From: UBA3263 sp964554665
GTDB lineage: Bacteria > Bacteroidota > Bacteroidia > Bacteroidales > Muribaculaceae
Assembly: GCA_964554665.1 (NCBI GenBank)
Contig: CAZKPP010000001.1
Coordinates: 1-64,000, forward strand
Reading direction: 5' to 3'
DNA: 64,000 nt
The notes below the pieces were generated by a model that saw only the letters and a program-made list of their open reading frames with translations, ran no database searches and had not been told where the DNA came from. A program made the translations under genes and the position numbers. Shown one piece after another: positions 1-8,267 of this stretch; positions within the stretch are counted from its first letter, which is position 1, and each line of letters starts with the position of its first letter.

Positions 1-1795
1 GTTGGTCGGGCGGGTCGCCGAAGTCGAGGCGCGCGGCGTCGGCGCGTTGGCGCTCCCGCTCGACCAGGTGGTTGGTGTTGTCCCATAGCGGTTCGTGCTC
101 GGGAAAGTAGGAGCTGTAGCGGCCATTGTTGATGTTATATTTCATCGTGGCGATGCCCGGCTCGCCCAGGTGGCGGAACTTGACCTTTTCAACGTGGATT
201 TCAACCGCGTCGTTGGCGCGGTCGCGGTGAACCACTATGCCGAAGTCGGCCTTGTTGAAAAAGTGGGCCGAGCCGCTGATGTCGTAGAGCGTCGGCGGGT
301 CAATCTTCCCCTCCTTGTTTTTGGCGGGCTTGCTCGGGTGGGCCATGAGGATTATCAGAATGTCGTTTTGCTGCGCAAAGTTGGTGAGCTTGTCCAGCAG
401 CAGGCTTATGTAGTCGGTCTCCTTCTTGCCCCCTTTTTCGTCTTCGAGGCGGTTATAGGGGTCGATAACCAGGCCCTTGATGCCTTTGCGGCGCACCAGG
501 TATTTGGCCTTTTCCAGGATTGTGTCCACGCGGTAGTCGCTCGGCAGAATAAAGAAGAAGTTTTGCTCAAGATGCTGCTTGACCTGGCCGTATTCGCCCA
601 GCGAGAGGTGCTGCTTGTCGAACTTCTTGCCGGTGAACTTCTCGACCAGCTTGCTGCCGTGGTAGGCCAGCGGGGCGTTTTCGGGGCTGAAATATGCCCA
701 GCGCCAGCCGTAGCGAATGTTGAGGCGCTCGGCAATTTCGTCGATAAATTCCGATTTGCCGCTGCCGGGGTAGCCGGTGACCAGGCAGAGGCGCTTGGTT
801 TCGAAGCTGATGAGCCGGTCAACGGGTTCGTGGCCGATGGTCACTCCTTTCTGCAGCCCGAACTCAAAGATAGTGTCGAGGCTCTGCTCGAAGTCTGAAA
901 CCGTGAACACTCCCTCGACCTTAACCTCCGGGGCCTCGGCCAGGCAGCGCAGCAGGCTCTCCTTGCCGTGGGCCATAAGGTGCTCGTTGGCGTCCTTACA
1001 CTCCCGCCCGAAGTCGACCACGCGGCAGCGGTCGGCCCCGAAGCGGCGCAGCAGCTCGTTGCGCAGAAGAATCCCCTTGGAGTCGGTGTCGACGGCCAGG
1101 TAGATCGTCTGCTTGTCGTCGAAATACTCTTCGATGAAGTCGTCGAGATAGTCCAGGTTGGCGTTGGCTCCGTTGGGAACGCTGACAACGTCCCTTCGCC
1201 CGCACTCAACGAACGACAGCGCATCCATCTCCCCCTCGGTGATTATGCATTCCGCCCGGCCCTTGATTGAGTCGATGTTATAGGGAATCAGCTCGGCCCC
1301 GGAGCAGAGCTTGAAGCACTTGTCGAAGGTGCGGAATTTGGTGTTGACCAGCTCTCCGTCGAGGTAGTAGTTGAACTGCACCGTGTTGGCCTCCGCCTGC
1401 TTCTGGGGCATCCACTCCGGGCCCTCGCCGACGCGGCAGGCCGCGAGGGTTTCCCCGCTGATGCCGCGCCCGGCGAACCAGGCCAGGGTTTCTGCGCTCA
1501 TGGCGGCCAGGGGCCGCGGAGTGGGGCGCTTGTAGTCGCGCTTATGTTTGGGCAGGGGCGCGGGTCTGACCCAGGGCCTGCGCAGCTGTAGCTCCGTCCG
1601 GGTCGGAGTTGCCGCGCAGCCCGAAAAGCCGCAGTAGTGACACTTAAACATGCCCGTCTGCATATTAACCGAGAGGCTGCGGTCCGAGCGGTCGCGGCGT
1701 TGGTCGTGACATTGCGGGCAAAAGGTCTTGACGTTGCCCGCGCGGGGGTTCAGTCGGCTTGAGTCGATGCCGAATTTTTCAAAGTCGAAGTTCAT
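1..1795 (-). CDS. Primase-helicase fusion (zinc ribbon, TOPRIM, DnaB-like ATPase), 3' end off the window
   Basis: This is an open frame of 598 codons reaching the window edge, starting at an ATG at 1795. It reads as a T7 gp4/Twinkle-type protein that primes and unwinds DNA in phage or mobile-element replication. A Cys4 zinc ribbon is at residues 26-55 (CPQC...CHYC). A TOPRIM core has EGEMDAL near residue 188 and DTD near 236. A RecA-type helicase has Walker A GYPGSGKS at 341-348, a Walker-B-like VIDPYNR and a later ILMAHPSKP segment. The replication gene at 1798-2513 ends 2 bp upstream, so the two are co-transcribed. With no capsid, integrase or transfer gene visible, I cannot say whether the element is a prophage, a phage-plasmid or an integrative element. 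Confidence 0.85.
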   Translation of the reverse strand, partial: MNFDFEKFGIDSSRLNPRAGNVKTFCPQCHDQRRDRSDRSLSVNMQTGMFKCHYCGFSGCAATPTRTELQLRRPWVRPAPLPKHKRDYKRPTPRPLAAMSAETLAWFAGRGISGETLAACRVGEGPEWMPQKQAEANTVQFNYYLDGELVNTKFRTFDKCFKLCSGAELIPYNIDSIKGRAECIITEGEMDALSFVECGRRDVVSVPNGANANLDYLDDFIEEYFDDKQTIYLAVDTDSKGILLRNELLRRFGADRCRVVDFGRECKDANEHLMAHGKESLLRCLAEAPEVKVEGVFTVSDFEQSLDTIFEFGLQKGVTIGHEPVDRLISFETKRLCLVTGYPGSGKSEFIDEIAERLNIRYGWRWAYFSPENAPLAYHGSKLVEKFTGKKFDKQHLSLGEYGQVKQHLEQNFFFILPSDYRVDTILEKAKYLVRRKGIKGLVIDPYNRLEDEKGGKKETDYISLLLDKLTNFAQQNDILIILMAHPSKPAKNKEGKIDPPTLYDISGSAHFFNKADFGIVVHRDRANDAVEIHVEKVKFRHLGEPGIATMKYNINNGRYSSYFPEHEPLWDNTNHLVERERQRADAARLDFGDPPDQ

Positions 1796-1797
1796 AA

Positions 1798-2513
1798 TCA
1801 TATCTGGTTGCACCATGCGTTAGAAGCCGCGCTCCACCAATGTCCCGCCGAGGGGCGCGGAGGGGCCGATTCGGGCACTACGGTTGAGCCGTTGTAGGTC
1901 CGCTGACCTTTTGCGTTGCGATATTCGCCCACGCCCAGCCCCGGCTCTTTGGGCTTTGCGGCATCCGTCGGTTTGCCCCACTGCTTTCGCTTGCGCAGGG
2001 TGCTGATCAGGTGGCGCGAGGCGTCGTTGTAGGTCGTATGTTGCGTGCGTTCGGTCAGCTTCCATTCGTCAACGATTTCCTTTGCGGTCGCCTGCATTTG
2101 GTCAACGGTCATTTGCAGCTGCATCGCCAGGGTTTCCAAAGTTGCTTTATTGTCAGGGGCGAAAAAGCGAGAAAGAAGGTCGCCGTCGTCGTAGTCGTCG
2201 CAGGTCTTCGCCTGCGCGTTATTATTCACCAACGAAGATAAAGATTTATCTTTATTCTTCTCATNNNNNNNNNNNNNNNNNNNNNNNNNNNNNNNNNNNN
2301 NNNNNNNNNNNNNNNNNNNNNNNNNNNNNNNNNNNNNNNNNNNNNNNNNNNNNNNNNNNNNNNNGTTGCAAAGCGCAGCATTGAGTCTTCGGGTTCTACT
2401 CCGGCAAAGGCGTAGTCCATGACCGCTGCAATGGCTTCAAGGCGTTTTTCTTCGGGGAGGCACTGAATGGCTTCCCACCAATCTTTGTAGAAAACAATGC
2501 TTTCTCGGTTCAT
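1798..2513 (-). CDS. DUF6291/DUF7833-type replication protein, interrupted by an assembly gap
   Basis: Two open segments flank 100 Ns. The right segment (2365-2513) starts with ATG and reads MNRESIVFYKDWWEAIQCLP, a DUF6291-like start common in Bacteroidales phage and mobile-element replication genes. The left segment is open from the gap to a stop at 1798. It has a Lys/Asn-rich linker and then a region with WKLTERTQ and a conserved-looking RHLISTLRKR, like the C-terminal DUF7833 module. The two segments are in different frames across 100 Ns, but a 100-N run is a placeholder, so I treat them as one gene. A TTG at 2232 (144 codons) is the only start left of the gap and is probably not real. It sits 2 bp before the primase-helicase. 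The function is presumably initiation or helicase loading, not proven. Confidence 0.6.
2265..2364. other. Assembly gap (100 N)
   Basis: Exactly 100 Ns, the usual placeholder for a scaffold join of unknown length. It lies inside the DUF6291/DUF7833 gene. Confidence 0.98.
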
Positions 2514-2527
2514 TTTTCAGTGGGGGA

Positions 2528-2704
2528 TTAGCGGTTGATGATGAGCTGAACGTGTTGACGCTTCATGAGCTTCTGAACGGTTTTCACGGCCAGGCGAGAG
2601 CGGTTATACAAGCGCCGGTTGGTTCTTACGCCTCTGACTTTGCCCGAAGTTGCCTGAACGTAGAGAAGAAGTTGACGGAGGTCGTTGTTGCTGATTGCTA
2701 CCAT
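2528..2704 (-). CDS. Small basic hypothetical protein, 58 aa
   Basis: An ATG at 2704 opens 58 codons ending in TAA at 2528. The product begins MVAISNNDLRQLLLYVQ, is rich in Arg/Lys (VRGVRTNRRLYNRSRLAVK) and ends VQLIINR. It lies 14 bp upstream of the replication gene on the same strand, downstream of a good promoter, so it is the first gene of the mobile-element operon. Its size and charge would suit a small DNA-binding or phage early protein, but I recognise no family. Confidence 0.6.
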   Translation of the reverse strand: MVAISNNDLRQLLLYVQATSGKVRGVRTNRRLYNRSRLAVKTVQKLMKRQHVQLIINR

Positions 2705-2740
2705 AGTTTTTTTTGTGTTTAAAGGTTAATAATTACGCTG

Positions 2741-2748
2741 CAAAGTTA
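2741..2748 (-). promoter_or_regulatory. Promoter -7 box for the mobile-element operon
   Basis: The minus strand reads TAACTTTG, an exact TAnnTTTG match, about 36 nt upstream of the 58-aa ORF. No clear TTTG -33 box is seen. Confidence 0.6.
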
Positions 2749-2814
2749 CAGCCTCAACCGCCCCTGCGACCGTAGAAAATAAAATAAAGATTCCTAATTT
2801 TAAGAAATATTTTT

Positions 2815-2939
2815 AAGGCTCGGAGAGCCTGAATATGGTAAACCTCAGGCTTCAGCCTGAGGACAGTGCCGCCTCCCGCGTCGGGGCGTCGGAGACGGCC
2901 TTAGTGGTCGGCCCCCCACGCGGCGGCTCTCCGAGCCTT
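2815..2939. repeat. Dispersed hairpin repeat, long form (125 bp)
   Basis: The element has terminal inverted repeats AAGGCTCGGAGAGCC (left) and GGCTCTCCGAGCCTT (right). Each arm can also fold on itself (GGCTC-GGA-GAGCC). Inside is a further palindrome CAGGCTTCAGCCTG and a GGCGTCGGAGACGGCC segment. A second long copy lies at 8660-8784 and short copies are tandemly arrayed at 8268-8645. It carries no ORF and looks like a REP/MITE-type non-autonomous element. No cognate transposase is seen in the window. Confidence 0.8.
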
Positions 2940-2961
2940 GCTAATTACTAATTTTTTTTCG

Positions 2962-2969
2962 TAACTTTG
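2962..2969 (+). promoter_or_regulatory. Promoter -7 box of the flippase gene
   Basis: TAACTTTG lies 5 nt before the GTG start at 2975. The transcript would therefore have almost no 5' leader. Confidence 0.65.
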
Positions 2970-2974
2970 CAGAT

Positions 2975-4405
2975 GTGGAAAAGAGTGCAGGATTAGGACA
3001 TAAAGCCGCCCGAGGGTCCGTGTGGGCCACCGTTGACCGCATGAGCGTTATGGCTATGACGTTCATAGTCAACATGGTAATGGCCCGGCTGCTGACCAAG
3101 GAAGATTTCGGCCTTGTCGGCATGGTCTACGTGTTCACAAACATTACCAACGTTATTATCGACGGCGGGTTCAGTTCCGCCCTGATTCAGCGCAAGAACC
3201 CGACGCAAACCGATTATTCAACCGTATTTTTCTGGAACATAGGGCTTGCGCTGCTGCTCTACGGCCTGCTTTTCTTTGCGGCTCCGGTGATTTCGGGCTT
3301 TTATAAGCAGCCGGAGCTGACGGGCGTCGTTCGGCTGCTGGGGCTGATAGTTATAGCGAATTCGGTTTTTGTTACCCAGTTTGCCAAGCTGCGGCTTGAG
3401 TTCCGTTTCGCCACGCTGGCGGCAATCAACATCAGCGCCACGCTTCTTGGCGGCCTGCTGGGCATATATCTGGCCGGCAAAGGGGTAGGGGTCTACGCCC
3501 TGGTGTGGAGCCAGGTGTGCATCGGGGCCTTGCAGTGCGTGGGCTGCTTCGCGCTGGGCGGCTGGATGCCGTCGCTGACCTTTTCCAGGGAAACCATGCG
3601 CCGGCTCTTCGGCTTCGGCGGATATATGTTTGCCGCCAACCTGCTGCAGGTAGTCTGCAACAATGTTCAGTATCTGATTATCGGCCGCCGGTTTGCGCCG
3701 GCTCAGCTCGGCCTCTACACTCAGGCGCAGAAAATGGACCAGATAGTCAGCTACCACCTGCCGCAGATTATCGTGCAGGTAATGTTTCCGCTCTATAGCA
3801 AGCTTCAGGACGACAGGGAGCGCCTGTTGCAGGTCTTGACAATGAATATGCGCCTGGTTGCCTTCTTGGTGTTTCCGGTAATTGCACTTTTGATGCTTTT
3901 GGCCGAGCCGGTGTTCGGACTGCTCTATGGAGCCAAGTGGGTGGCTGCGGCGCCGTATTTCAGGGTGTTCTGCTGCGGCGGCTTCTTCGTTGCGCTGCAG
4001 AATATCAACTTCTATGCGGTTGCGGCCCGCGGCCATAGCCGCACGCTGTTTCGCTGGAGTTTCTATAAATGGGGCGCGTTGCTGGCGTTTATGCTTGCGG
4101 GCATGAACTTTGGCATGTATGGCATGCTGTGGGCCCTCGTTGCCAGCAACTTGAATATATTTCTGACCAATGCCGTTCTGGCCTCGCGCCTTGTTGGTTT
4201 CCGGTTGCGGGTGCAGCTGCGGGCACTGTTGCCGGTCGGGGCGCTGACTGCCGCCGCGGGGGCTCTGTGTTGGCTGGCTCAGTCGAGGCTGGGCTTTTCG
4301 GAGTGGTTTGAGATTCCGCTTTTCCTGGCCCTGTATGTTGGCGCCGCAGTCCTCTGCCGCAGCCGCGCCCTGGCCGATGTTTGGACCCTGCGCAAGAAAA
4401 TTTAG
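2975..4405 (+). CDS. Wzx-type lipopolysaccharide/polysaccharide flippase (MOP superfamily)
   Basis: This is a 476-aa integral membrane protein with about 12-14 hydrophobic segments. It begins with a repetitive Wzx/WzxC-like stretch (ARLLTKEDFGLVGM, GGFSSALIQRK). It probably flips lipid-linked oligosaccharide units across the inner membrane. GTG at 2975 is chosen because a perfect -7 box sits directly upstream and no earlier in-frame ATG has better support. It stands alone: no glycosyltransferase or polymerase gene is beside it, only repeat copies. A teichuronic-acid or colanic-acid type exporter is equally possible. Confidence 0.88.
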   Translation: MEKSAGLGHKAARGSVWATVDRMSVMAMTFIVNMVMARLLTKEDFGLVGMVYVFTNITNVIIDGGFSSALIQRKNPTQTDYSTVFFWNIGLALLLYGLLFFAAPVISGFYKQPELTGVVRLLGLIVIANSVFVTQFAKLRLEFRFATLAAINISATLLGGLLGIYLAGKGVGVYALVWSQVCIGALQCVGCFALGGWMPSLTFSRETMRRLFGFGGYMFAANLLQVVCNNVQYLIIGRRFAPAQLGLYTQAQKMDQIVSYHLPQIIVQVMFPLYSKLQDDRERLLQVLTMNMRLVAFLVFPVIALLMLLAEPVFGLLYGAKWVAAAPYFRVFCCGGFFVALQNINFYAVAARGHSRTLFRWSFYKWGALLAFMLAGMNFGMYGMLWALVASNLNIFLTNAVLASRLVGFRLRVQLRALLPVGALTAAAGALCWLAQSRLGFSEWFEIPLFLALYVGAAVLCRSRALADVWTLRKKI

Positions 4406-4408
4406 CAA

Positions 4409-4425
4409 AAGGCTCGGAGAGCCTT
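4409..4425 (-). terminator. Half-repeat hairpin acting as terminator
   Basis: AAGGCTC-GGA-GAGCCTT forms a 7-bp stem with a 3-nt loop. On the minus strand it is followed by TTTTG directly after the stop of the AAA/DUF4143 gene. It has the same sequence as one arm of the dispersed repeat, so a repeat arm seems to serve as a terminator between two convergent genes. Confidence 0.5.
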
Positions 4426-5689
4426 ACAGTAGCCATTTGTAGGCGGCACAAACATTAATGGCTTGCCCATGAACGTTCATTACACGCTCCTCAAAGGCGG
4501 TAACCAAGGTTAGTTTGTCGCATTTGAGCGATTTCCCGGCTTTTACCAAAGCTGAAGTTTCTCGGTTGAGAGTCTTTTCGGAAGAAATGTCGTAAGAGAC
4601 TTGCAGGAGTTCCACAACCGTTGCCCGATGACAAACTACAAAATCTACTTCGTATGAGTCCGTTTTATGATAATAGACATCGTAACCGATTCCATATTTT
4701 CTACATAATGCCAAATAAACTAATGTTTCAAGTCGCCATCCAAAATTCTCTTTTGCAAAAGCGTCTTTTCTGGCGTTCATAAGCGAGACATCTATAGGAT
4801 AGCATTTTGCATTACGGATACGCTCGCTGCTCTTGGTTGAATATTTGCGCAACTGTTTCAGGAGATAAGCCTGATAAAGATACCCGACATAATTCTCAAC
4901 GGTTTTGTCATTCTTGAAATTAAAAGTCTTCTGCAAAGCTGTATATACAATTTCGCATGGGGCATTATTCATGAGATGATGTGACAGTGACTTAAAGGCA
5001 TCTTTGTATCTTACCTTAAATCGCTGCACTATGTCTCTTTCCAAAATATTAGAAACCAGTGTATCTATATATTCCTCGGCAGTTTCCTCGCCACTGATTA
5101 TTTCCGGGAAACCGCCGGTCTCCATGTATTTGTCAAATGCTCTACGGAGTAAAGCATCAGTTTTTGTAGAAAGATCTGTTGTTTCCACTTTTTCCATTTC
5201 GCAAAATTCATGAAACGAGAATGGGAACAATTCTATTTCATTATAGCGTCCGGTTAGATATGTAGAAAGCTCGCTGCTTAATAGTTTTGCATTGCTGCCG
5301 GTTATAATTATCTTCATTCCTTGTCGGAGCAGCCTATTGACGAAGAGATGCCAACCTTCGATATTCTGCGCCTCGTCAAGAAATAAGTGAGTGAAGTCAC
5401 CATAAATTTGGTAGAGACTTTTCAATACATCATTCAGATCATCAGCTGATAAACGAACTAAACGCTCATCATCGAAATTCACATAAGCGAACTTTACCTG
5501 AGCCTTATTCAATACGTTGAAACACAAAGTTGATTTTCCACTACGGCGTACTCCTATCACCACCTGGGCCTTTTTACTTTCAAGTTTAATCATAGATTCT
5601 TCCTTGCGCTCACAAAAGGATTGAGAACGTAGGGTATCAAGTTCCTGTCGTTGGTCTCGTAAGATCTCAAGTAATACTGAAGTTTCCAT
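4424..5689 (-). CDS. ATP-binding protein with AAA_14 and DUF4143 domains
   Basis: The 421-aa product has Walker A GVRRSGKST near residue 47 and Walker B HLFLDEAQN near 102. A sensor-like ITGSNAKLLSSELSTYLTGR follows, then a C-terminal DUF4143 region with a PD-(D/E)XK-like YEVDFVV...VVELLQVSY. Many such proteins are found in gut Bacteroidetes. They are sometimes linked to mobile elements or toxin-like functions, but no reaction is established. The gene is much more AT-rich than the flippase and nagA beside it and has its own promoter at 5710-5717, consistent with transfer. Confidence 0.88.
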   Translation of the reverse strand: METSVLLEILRDQRQELDTLRSQSFCERKEESMIKLESKKAQVVIGVRRSGKSTLCFNVLNKAQVKFAYVNFDDERLVRLSADDLNDVLKSLYQIYGDFTHLFLDEAQNIEGWHLFVNRLLRQGMKIIITGSNAKLLSSELSTYLTGRYNEIELFPFSFHEFCEMEKVETTDLSTKTDALLRRAFDKYMETGGFPEIISGEETAEEYIDTLVSNILERDIVQRFKVRYKDAFKSLSHHLMNNAPCEIVYTALQKTFNFKNDKTVENYVGYLYQAYLLKQLRKYSTKSSERIRNAKCYPIDVSLMNARKDAFAKENFGWRLETLVYLALCRKYGIGYDVYYHKTDSYEVDFVVCHRATVVELLQVSYDISSEKTLNRETSALVKAGKSLKCDKLTLVTAFEERVMNVHGQAINVCAAYKWLL

Positions 5690-5709
5690 AAATGTCTTGT
5701 TTTATGGCG

Positions 5710-5717
5710 CAAAGATA
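5710..5717 (-). promoter_or_regulatory. Promoter -7 box of the AAA/DUF4143 gene
   Basis: The minus strand reads TATCTTTG, 20 nt upstream of the ATG at 5689. Confidence 0.5.
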
Positions 5718-5862
5718 ATAAAACTTCGATAAATAGTCAAATATTTACCCTGCAAACTACGATAAATGGGGATTTTTTAGGTGTACATACTACGATATTG
5801 TGAGTCCCCGGCCACTATCCGAGCCTATGGGGAGTTTATCACCCTGCGCCGGAAAATTTAGT

Positions 5863-5893
5863 TTTGCAGTCCGAAAATTTTATAGTAACTTTG
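5863..5893 (+). promoter_or_regulatory. nagA promoter (-33 TTTG, -7 TAACTTTG)
   Basis: TTTG at 5863-5866 and TAACTTTG at 5886-5893 are separated by 19 nt, close to the Bacteroidetes consensus spacing. The leader to the ATG at 5922 is about 25 nt. The rest of 5718-5862 holds nothing I recognise. Confidence 0.65.
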
Positions 5894-5921
5894 CACCGTT
5901 AAAACCAACCATACATTCATC

Positions 5922-7082
5922 ATGAAAACTCAAATATTTAACGGCAATGTGCTCATTCCGGGCGGTCGTTGGATTCATGGCGGCTCAGTGCTGCTGGTCG
6001 ACGACAAAATTGCCGAAATCTATTCCCACAGCCAACTCGTTGAAGGTGCCGACAAATATATTAACGCCGGCGGCGGCTATATTCTGCCGGGCGGCATAGA
6101 TATTCACGTTCATGGCGGCGGCGGCCGCGACTTTATGGAGGGAACCAAAGAGGCCTTTGAAACTGCGGTTAAGATGCACCGCAAGCATGGCACCACTTCG
6201 ATTTTCCCGACTTTGTCGTCGTCGACCAACAAGCAGATTGTCGACGCCTGCGAAACCTGTCAGGAGCTGATGGAGGACCCCAAGAGCGGTGTGCTCGGTC
6301 TGCACCTCGAAGGCCCTTACTTCCACCCCGCCATGGCCGGCGGCCAGCCTGCGGAAAACATCCGCATTCCCTCGCCCATGGAGTATATTCCCCTGGTAGA
6401 GAAATATCCGTGCATCAAGCGCTGGGACGCCGCTCCGGAACTGCCCGGTGCCGACGATTTTGCCCGCTACATCACCGGCAAGGGCGTTGTTGCCGCCCTG
6501 GGCCACACCCGCGCCAACAATGCCGACGTTCAGGAAGCATATGCCAGCGGCTATACCCTGGCCACTCACTTCTATAACGCAATGACCACCTCGCATAAAA
6601 ACGGCATCTATAAGCACGAAGGCACCGTAGAGGCCGTGTATCTCCAGGACGGTATCAACGTTGAGGTTGTGAGCGACGGCATCCACGTTCCGCCGATTAT
6701 CATGAAGATGATCCACAAGTTCAAGGGCTACGGTCGCATGTGTCTGATAACCGATGCGCTTTCGATTACCGAGAGCCCCGACGGCTCAAGCTACGATCCG
6801 CGCGTAATGATTGAAAACGGCGTTTGCAAGCTCAAGGACGGCTCGGCAATTGCCGGCAGCTGCGCAACCATGGACCGCCTGATTCGCACCGCGGTTAAGG
6901 AGGCCGGATTGCCGCTTGAAGACGTTGCACGCATGGTTTCCGAAACTCCCGCGCTGATTATGGGCGTTTATGACCGCAAGGGCTCGATTTGCAAGCATAA
7001 GGACGCCGACATTATCATTCTCGACAAGCAGCTCAACCTGACCCACGTTGTTCAGATGGGCGAGGAAGTAGAAATGAACTGA
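5922..7082 (+). CDS. nagA: N-acetylglucosamine-6-phosphate deacetylase
   Basis: This 386-aa cytosolic amidohydrolase converts GlcNAc-6-P to GlcN-6-P and acetate in amino-sugar recycling and catabolism. The metal ligands expected of the family are visible: IDIHVHGGGG (HxH), HLEGPY (Glu), LGHTRA and ATHFYNAM (His), and the catalytic Asp in LITDAL. The length is normal. It is a single-gene unit; nagB is not in the window. Its stop abuts the stop of the convergent mltG at the palindrome CTGATCAG. Confidence 0.97.
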   Translation: MKTQIFNGNVLIPGGRWIHGGSVLLVDDKIAEIYSHSQLVEGADKYINAGGGYILPGGIDIHVHGGGGRDFMEGTKEAFETAVKMHRKHGTTSIFPTLSSSTNKQIVDACETCQELMEDPKSGVLGLHLEGPYFHPAMAGGQPAENIRIPSPMEYIPLVEKYPCIKRWDAAPELPGADDFARYITGKGVVAALGHTRANNADVQEAYASGYTLATHFYNAMTTSHKNGIYKHEGTVEAVYLQDGINVEVVSDGIHVPPIIMKMIHKFKGYGRMCLITDALSITESPDGSSYDPRVMIENGVCKLKDGSAIAGSCATMDRLIRTAVKEAGLPLEDVARMVSETPALIMGVYDRKGSICKHKDADIIILDKQLNLTHVVQMGEEVEMN

Positions 7083-8096
7083 TCAGCGGATGCCCCGTCT
7101 GTTTAACGCCTGCCGGTAACGGCGGGCGTTTGCCGTATGTGTGGCATAGTCCGACGCAAAGTTGTGGGTGCCCGAAAAGTCCTCTTTGGCACACATGTAT
7201 ATCCAGTTGTGGGGCTCGGAGTTGAGCAGGGCGTCGATAGTTGCGGCGTCGGCAATGCGTATGGGGCCCGGGGGCAGACCGTTGACCTGATATGTGTTGT
7301 AAGGCGACTTTACCTTCAGGTGTTCGGCGCGTATGCGTCGCAGGCCAAAGTCGCCCAACGCGAACTTCACCGTAGGGTCGGCCTGCAGCTTCATCGACTT
7401 ATGCACGCGGTTGAGATAGAGGCGGGCAACTATGCCGCGCTCCCGGCGGTTGTTGGTTTCTTCTTCGGCAATTGAGGCGAGAGTGGCCGCCTGGACGGGC
7501 GTTATGCCCATTTCGCGGGCGCGGGCGCGGCGGTCGGTATTCCAGAAGTTATTGCGGGTGGCAAGCAGTTTTTCAACCGTGGCCGCCGGCGGAGTTGTCC
7601 AGTAAAACTCATAGGTGTCGGGCAGGAAAGCAGCCGGATACTCCGCTTTCGACTTGAAGCCCGACCGGGGAAGCACGGAGTCGAGCGCGGCGAGGAACTC
7701 GTTGGCTGAAAACTCCATTTGCGAGCCGATGCGCTCGGCAAGCTGAGGCAGGGTGCGCACGTTGTTGAACGTCAGCCGTATGGGGGTCTGGCGGTGGCGC
7801 ACCAGGCGGCGGGCAATATCTTTGGCCGACGTTCCGGGGTCGATGCGATAGGCGCCGTAGATTTGAGCATCTTTCGCGGCGGCAGCATCGTAGACGGTCA
7901 TGGTTGCCGAGCCGGTTTTAGGTCCCAAAACCGAGAGCAGCTGATCTTTAAGCTGGGCGGGGGTAGTGCCGTGCGGCAGATAAATCCACGCAGGTTCGGT
8001 GCCTTTATAGGGTGCGTTGACGTAGTTCCACACACACCATCCTGCCACCAGCAAAAGCAGCAGCGCACCCGCTATCCAAAAAACAAATTTCTTCAT
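7083..8096 (-). CDS. mltG: Endolytic murein transglycosylase (YceG family)
   Basis: The 337-aa product has one N-terminal membrane anchor (MKKFVFWIAGALLLLLVAGW) and a periplasmic YceG domain. It carries the family's SIAEEETNN motif with the catalytic Glu, and PPGPIRIADAATIDALL towards the C-terminus. MltG cleaves nascent peptidoglycan strands and so sets glycan length. I choose ATG 8096 over the longer frame to 8162, because a perfect -7 box (8105-8112) lies just upstream and the extra 22 residues precede a clean membrane anchor. Confidence 0.95.
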   Translation of the reverse strand: MKKFVFWIAGALLLLLVAGWCVWNYVNAPYKGTEPAWIYLPHGTTPAQLKDQLLSVLGPKTGSATMTVYDAAAAKDAQIYGAYRIDPGTSAKDIARRLVRHRQTPIRLTFNNVRTLPQLAERIGSQMEFSANEFLAALDSVLPRSGFKSKAEYPAAFLPDTYEFYWTTPPAATVEKLLATRNNFWNTDRRARAREMGITPVQAATLASIAEEETNNRRERGIVARLYLNRVHKSMKLQADPTVKFALGDFGLRRIRAEHLKVKSPYNTYQVNGLPPGPIRIADAATIDALLNSEPHNWIYMCAKEDFSGTHNFASDYATHTANARRYRQALNRRGIR

Positions 8097-8104
8097 ATCA
8101 CCCG

Positions 8105-8112
8105 CAAATTTA
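8105..8112 (-). promoter_or_regulatory. mltG promoter -7 box
   Basis: The minus strand reads TAAATTTG, 8 nt before the ATG at 8096. This implies a nearly leaderless mRNA and decides the start. Confidence 0.55.
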
Positions 8113-8164
8113 CGCAATCCCCCCCAATATCTCCGCAAAAAAATGTTAAAACTGCCCCACAACG

Positions 8165-8253
8165 ACTAAGGCCGTCTCCGACGCCCGACGCGGAAGGCGG
8201 CCCTGTCCCCGGGCTGAAGCCCGGGGTTTCCGACGCGGCGGCTCTCCGAGCCT
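8165..8253. repeat. Truncated long-form hairpin repeat
   Basis: It contains the GGCCGTCTCCGACGCC segment (reverse complement of the segment in the copy at 2815-2939), the palindrome CCCCGGGCTGAAGCCCGGGG and the right arm GGCTCTCCGAGCCT. The left arm is missing, and the element begins a few dozen bases upstream of mltG. Confidence 0.65.
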
Positions 8254-8267
8254 ATAGGAGTGAGCCA

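Noticed and set aside
95..898. Plus-strand ORF of 267 codons over the primase-helicase
   Set aside because: It is antisense to a frame with zinc-ribbon, TOPRIM and Walker motifs; the product is low-complexity Val/Ala-rich with no domain.
2226..2264. Frame reading directly across the 100 N at 2265-2364
   Set aside because: It assumes the gap is exactly 100 bp; the sequence left of the gap is coding in another frame.
3218..4408. Minus-strand ORF of 396 codons opposite the flippase
   Set aside because: Gln/His/Arg-rich mirror of a membrane protein gene; no start context and no family.
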